Of a DNA stretch of 64,000 bases, positions 59,606 to 64,000 are shown one piece after another. Location of the stretch: positions 68,051,501-68,115,500 of the forward strand of contig CM032233.1 of the NCBI GenBank assembly GCA_019009955.1, written 5' to 3'. The notes beneath the pieces were generated by a model. That model had not been told where the DNA came from. It saw only the letters and a program-made list of their open reading frames with translations, and did no database searches. This DNA is from Riptortus pedestris (lineage: Eukaryota > Arthropoda > Insecta > Hemiptera > Alydidae). The first letter of the stretch is position 1; every line of letters starts with the position of its first letter. The position numbers and the translations under genes are program-made.

Positions 59606-59611
59606 AATAAA
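59606..59611 (+). terminator. Possible poly(A) signal for the PI3K subunit gene
   Basis: AATAAA about 1 kb after the stop codon. Other AT-rich hexamers occur nearby, so the true site is uncertain. Confidence 0.25.
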
Positions 59612-60461
59612 GGCTTCAAAATGTTATTTGAAAATTTAATTTTCTTTGGAATATACAAATAGAATATATTAATTTATATCACAGGAGTAAAGAAGAAAAG
59701 CCTCCCCATAAGTGATGGTAGACTATTTTCTTTTTTTTTTTTCTTCATTCCTGAATTTGAAAACATTCTCTTCTGGCATTCTACTCATAACAATTTATTT
59801 TAAAAATAGTCGTACATGTCACGAATATGTTACTGGCTCTATTGTCTTGGTGTTTAAATTAGGTTACAAATTTGAGCTATCTTTTGGGGAAACAATTCAT
59901 AATTGCCAGATTTATTCTATAATCTTATTATTATTTTTTTTTTTTAACTTTTCCATTAGCTTTGCATTGTGAACTTCACGTTTTATTTTATAGAAGGTAA
60001 TAATAAGTTGATGTTGTATATTTGATTCAATATCATTTTTCTTCACTCTGGCTGTGTACATTTATTCATTTCTTCAATGAAACTAATTTGGTCAAATCTA
60101 TAACCTTTTTTTATATTCATTTTGTACTATATTAAATTATGATTATTTGAAGCAATTACTCTTTGCTTTATGGCTGTTATTTTATTATTATTTTTTTTAA
60201 ATTTAATAATGTGTTTATAAGATTATGTAGGCTCCTGTTAGATGTCATATAATTGAATTGGGCAATGTTTGAAAAATCCATTTTACCCAAATTAATTAAT
60301 AATGTCTCTTAAAATAATAATGCTTGTATAGTTATCCATTACGGCCATAAATTTTGGGAGCCATTTGCTATTTCATAAAAATATGATTTAGCACTTTAAG
60401 TAGATTTGAACAAGGAAGAAAATTATATATATATAATTCACTTAAGTAGATTTGAACTGAA

Positions 60462-60462
<1 letters not shown>

Positions 60463-60526
<64 letters not shown>

Positions 60527-60542
60527 TTTATATATATATATA
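60463..60542. repeat. (TA)n microsatellite, interrupted
   Basis: TA run broken by ATACATA and TTTATTTA. Confidence 0.95.
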
Positions 60543-62035
60543 AAGATATTCTTATTATTATTATAGGTACATTTTTATTGGTTCTTGGGTTGCTTTAAGA
60601 ACATAAAAATTTGTGGTAGTTATATAGATAAGGTTTAATTAAGAAATCACGTATATCATTAAATCTTATCATTTTCAATAAACTTTTTTTTGTTATTTCC
60701 AACTCAGAAATCAGTGTTAAAAAATATTTCTATTATTTTTAAGGTATGAGTTTAAAAAAGAATCCGGTTAATTGGATGTGTGATTCTTATGTTACAAGTC
60801 CAAATGATATGGCTTACCAGGGTTCGAAACAAAAATATTTTTATGTAGTTTCATTTCAAATTGTGGGTTCAACTGTTTTTGTATTTTGTGTGTAATTAGT
60901 AACCAACAAATCTATCTAAATTTCCTTAAATTGCATTATAATTAGGAGAAAAATCATAGATAGCTTTATGAAGTGATGCTGCAAGGTTTTTAAACGGAGG
61001 GTATCAGAAGTTAATTAAATTAAATTAACTGAAAGGACTGATTTCTTTTTTTTTTTTTTGTTTTTTGTTTTAGTGTTAACTCATGCGCATGTTATGATTC
61101 ACCTCCCCTCCCCACCATTAAATATTTATTTTCATTTTATTAAGATACTATTTTATTTTATGTATAAAGAAGGTCTGAGGATAAGATCATTACTTCTTCT
61201 ATATAATATATATTATTTGGACTATTATGGATAATGTATAAGATAAGGTCTTTGGGCGGGTCCTATTTTTTTTATACTTTTTCATTAATAAGGGAATGGT
61301 TTTCCTTATCTTAATTTATGAAGTAGGCTGAGAAAGTGAAATGATGCATTTTCTATATTACTCCAAATCTCCTTGTATATTTGGCTGGTTTGTAATTTGC
61401 ATTTACTGTTATTTAGTATTCTTACCTCCAGCCACCAGTTTTCAAATACCAAATGCTTGGTCTACTAACTCCCATTACTAAAAGTTAAATGGGATGGGTA
61501 AACAATTAGTGATTTATTAAAATGTCTTTTTTTTATTACTAATACTATTTTTGAAGTAAATTTAATAATTTTGTTGAAAGCAATTTTTTTATTGAAAGAT
61601 TTATTTATTTCTTGTAATATTTTTGAGTTTACCAAACCTGGTAGAGCCTGCATAGGGGTTGCATGCAGTGTTATTTGTATGAATGTGTGTGTATGTTTTG
61701 TGTCCATTTGTACATATTATATTTGTATATGAATGTATCACACTAAAGCTTTATTACTGTGATCTCATTTTGACGGAAAAACATTTCACATTTAGTAGAT
61801 TTAACTTTTCACAGTTCCTTTCATGTTATATGAACATTTAATATGCCTGAGGAAAAAACAAAAACAAAAAAAAATATAAGTCCCTTGTACTTCCTTGTTG
61901 GTTTCTAATCACAGGTCCTCATTACTTACTTTACTAAAACTCTATTTCCATTATAATAAACCTTCTGCCTTACGTTTAATATTAATAAATTTTACTTTTT
62001 TACTCACAAAATTTATTTATAATATTTATTTTAGA

Positions 62036-62039
<4 letters not shown>

Positions 62040-62090
<51 letters not shown>

Positions 62091-62092
62091 CA

Positions 62093-62122
<30 letters not shown>
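62040..62122. repeat. (TA)n(CATA)n compound microsatellite
   Basis: TA run to about 62086, then (CATA)n to about 62122. Confidence 0.95.
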
Positions 62123-62126
<4 letters not shown>

Positions 62127-62453
62127 CCTACACAATTTTAACAGAATTATATCCAGAAATAAGTTGTTTGATGTTTAGGCATTTGAATATTAGGAACTAT
62201 AGTTGAATTGCCATACTATTCTTTTAATGTCAAAATAAATATTTAAATGAGAAAAGAAAAGAAGTTTTTGAAACAATTTTACCGGACCGGCTCAAAAAAT
62301 GTATACAATTTTTTTGGATCTTCCTGCATTATTGTAGTAGATGTGTTTTTCATATAATTCAAATAACTTACTGAGTCCGAATTTAAATGAAGGTTCCTTT
62401 TAATTTGTGGATGGTTTTTCCTTTCAAATTTTCTCTGTTTAGTTTTAATGTTA

Positions 62454-62613
62454 CCTTAAAAATGTGGGCTTCTTTTCACTATTCCATTTGCAGATTCCTT
62501 GAGTTTTTTTTTTTAGCATCAAGGAATATTTATCCTTAAAAATGTGGGCTTCTTTTCACTATTCCATTTGCAGATTCCTTGAGTTTTTGTTTTTAGCATC
62601 AAGGAATATTTAT
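62454..62613. repeat. 80-bp tandem duplication
   Basis: Two adjacent copies, 62454-62533 and 62534-62613, starting CCTTAAAAATGTGGGCTTC. They are almost identical; the main difference is in a T-run. Confidence 0.95.
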
Positions 62614-62724
62614 ATCTTGTGTCTATAGAAATGTTGTGATTATCAACTACTCTGAAGTGACAACATTAACCACTGAGCTCTTTTTAACTTTTAAATAGAA
62701 TCTTCAACAATACATAGAATCTGC

Positions 62725-62763
62725 AACAGCTCCATCTTCAAAGGCACTGAAGATGGAGCTGTT
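62725..62763. repeat. Perfect 16-bp hairpin
   Basis: AACAGCTCCATCTTCA at 62725-62740 and its reverse complement at 62748-62763, with a 7-base loop. Confidence 0.95.
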
Positions 62764-64000
62764 ACTCTGAAAGTGCATTCTGCCTAAATAAAATGCATTG
62801 TAGAGGAAAACAAGCCTAGTATGTACATCCAAATTAAATTAAGTATTTTCTTCAACTCTAATAAACAAAAGTTAATTTCTACTCTAAAATTTTACATGGA
62901 ATCAACATTTAGTCTTATTTATGAGTAATTTTCTTTCCTTATATTTCCAATTTAAAGCACAAGAAACATCATCTGACCTGAAATATCAATTAATTTACTA
63001 ATTTTTGTATGTCTAACATTTCTTTTAAGATTTTTTTGTTACTTATCAAATAAATTTGTCTTAGGAAAAAAACATATTAAAACATGTAATTAAATTCATA
63101 TTTTGAATCAGATGATGAATGTTTTAGCAATTTTCTTTCCATCCATATCTCAGAGTCTATTTTTGTTATAAAAAAAATTGTTTACAATTTGATTTTTAGA
63201 ATACGCAGTTTGTATTAATGAAATTGTTAAAAATTGATTAAGGATGTTGATTGTAGTGTTGAGGCTTGTGATTGGTGAACTTGGGAGTTTTTAAACATTT
63301 TATGAAGTGCCAAAATAATATTGAAGAAAAATTGTGAATTATGAACACCATCAAATACTATTGCTCAATGGTTGCCATTACAAAGGTTATTTTCTTTATT
63401 TTATAGTGAAGTTCATTAATCATATTACTTAGCTATTTAATGAAAAACACATCAACTTCAATGAATACATCTGGATATCATTACTACAGGAAGATTCAAG
63501 TGTATTTGTTTTTTTTAATCTATGCTTTCAAGGAAGGTTAAGGGCTAAGAGTTGTTGATATACAGTTCAGAATATAGACCCTGGGCATTTTACATATATT
63601 TTTGTATAAAATTATCTGGTGACCCAATAATAAGGCCATTAGGGACATTCAGGCATTAGGGACATTATTGTAGGTGAGCATATACTTTTAGTTTACTCTG
63701 TCAGTGAATTCTAATATATATATATTTTTTTTAGTTTTTTCTCTCTTGTAACAAGGTTTCTTTTTGAGCAGTGCTTTTTCTTATATGTATATCTTTTTTT
63801 CTACAGAAATATAGATGTCTTTGTTATTTTATAAAATTATTATTATAAGTTTTAATATCTGTACCTATTATACTTTATAAGGCATGTCAATTGGTAATAA
63901 CATTTATTTTGATGCTAGTTCACATAAGTTTTCATTGTACATACTTTCGAAGTAGGTTAAGATACTTTATATTGTATTAATGTTTTTAAGGAAATTAATT

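Larger units (their letters stand above)
58588..64000. other. 3' UTR and downstream DNA, no gene seen
   Basis: AT-rich, with (TA)n at about 60463-60542 and 62040-62122, an 80-bp tandem duplication and a short hairpin. A possible poly(A) signal, AATAAA, lies at 59606-59611. No coding exon is convincing. Confidence 0.65.

Noticed and set aside
60810..60835. GGGTTCGAAAC, resembling a tRNA B box
   Set aside because: There is no A box or cloverleaf around it.
1..64000. CRISPR arrays, operons, bacterial promoters and riboswitches
   Set aside because: The window is eukaryotic with spliced genes, and no regularly spaced direct repeats of CRISPR type are present.

Overview
This window looks like nuclear DNA from an AT-rich arthropod genome. 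The coding exons are short, carry GT/AG splice sites and encode two conserved animal proteins. Introns and intergenic DNA are full of long (TA)n tracts and decayed transposons of kinds common in arthropods: Tc1/mariner, pogo-like, RTE/Jockey-like LINEs, Penelope-like elements, tRNA-derived SINEs and a Helentron-like family. I cannot name the species. A crustacean such as a copepod, or a hemimetabolous insect, would fit; a PI3K regulatory subunit that keeps a RhoGAP-like domain argues against a Drosophila-like fly.

Layout. On the minus strand, from about 10.3 kb leftwards past the window edge, lie the first five coding exons of TMEM67 (meckelin), a receptor-like membrane protein of the ciliary transition zone. 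Its start codon is 85 bases from a perfect 13-base RFX X-box, the usual switch for ciliary genes. About 7 kb of intergenic DNA follows. On the plus strand, from 17.3 to 58.6 kb, I assembled a 12-exon gene for a class IA PI3-kinase regulatory subunit (p85 type). All splice phases agree and give a 946-residue protein. The predicted order is a novel serine/proline- and cysteine-rich N-terminus, a SAM domain, a shortened C1-like zinc-finger half, a RhoGAP-like (BH) domain, nSH2, the iSH2 coiled coil and cSH2. The link from exon 1 to the SAM exon crosses a 20.6 kb intron and is the least certain join. From 58.6 kb to the end I see only 3' UTR or intergenic DNA with repeats.

The large introns hold layered mobile elements. 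Eight copies or fragments belong to one Helentron-like family, with subterminal inverted repeats AGCAGATTTCCC, an internal repeat unit, a TA/CA microsatellite and a terminal palindrome. There are also a 1.25 kb mariner copy (42.7-44.0 kb), a 438 bp mariner deletion derivative inserted in a LINE (27.1-27.6 kb), a 2.17 kb pogo-like element lacking its catalytic domain (55.6-57.7 kb), two further decayed mariners, two Penelope-like reverse transcriptase fragments and two LINE remnants. The two genes have no evident joint function; they simply lie head to head.
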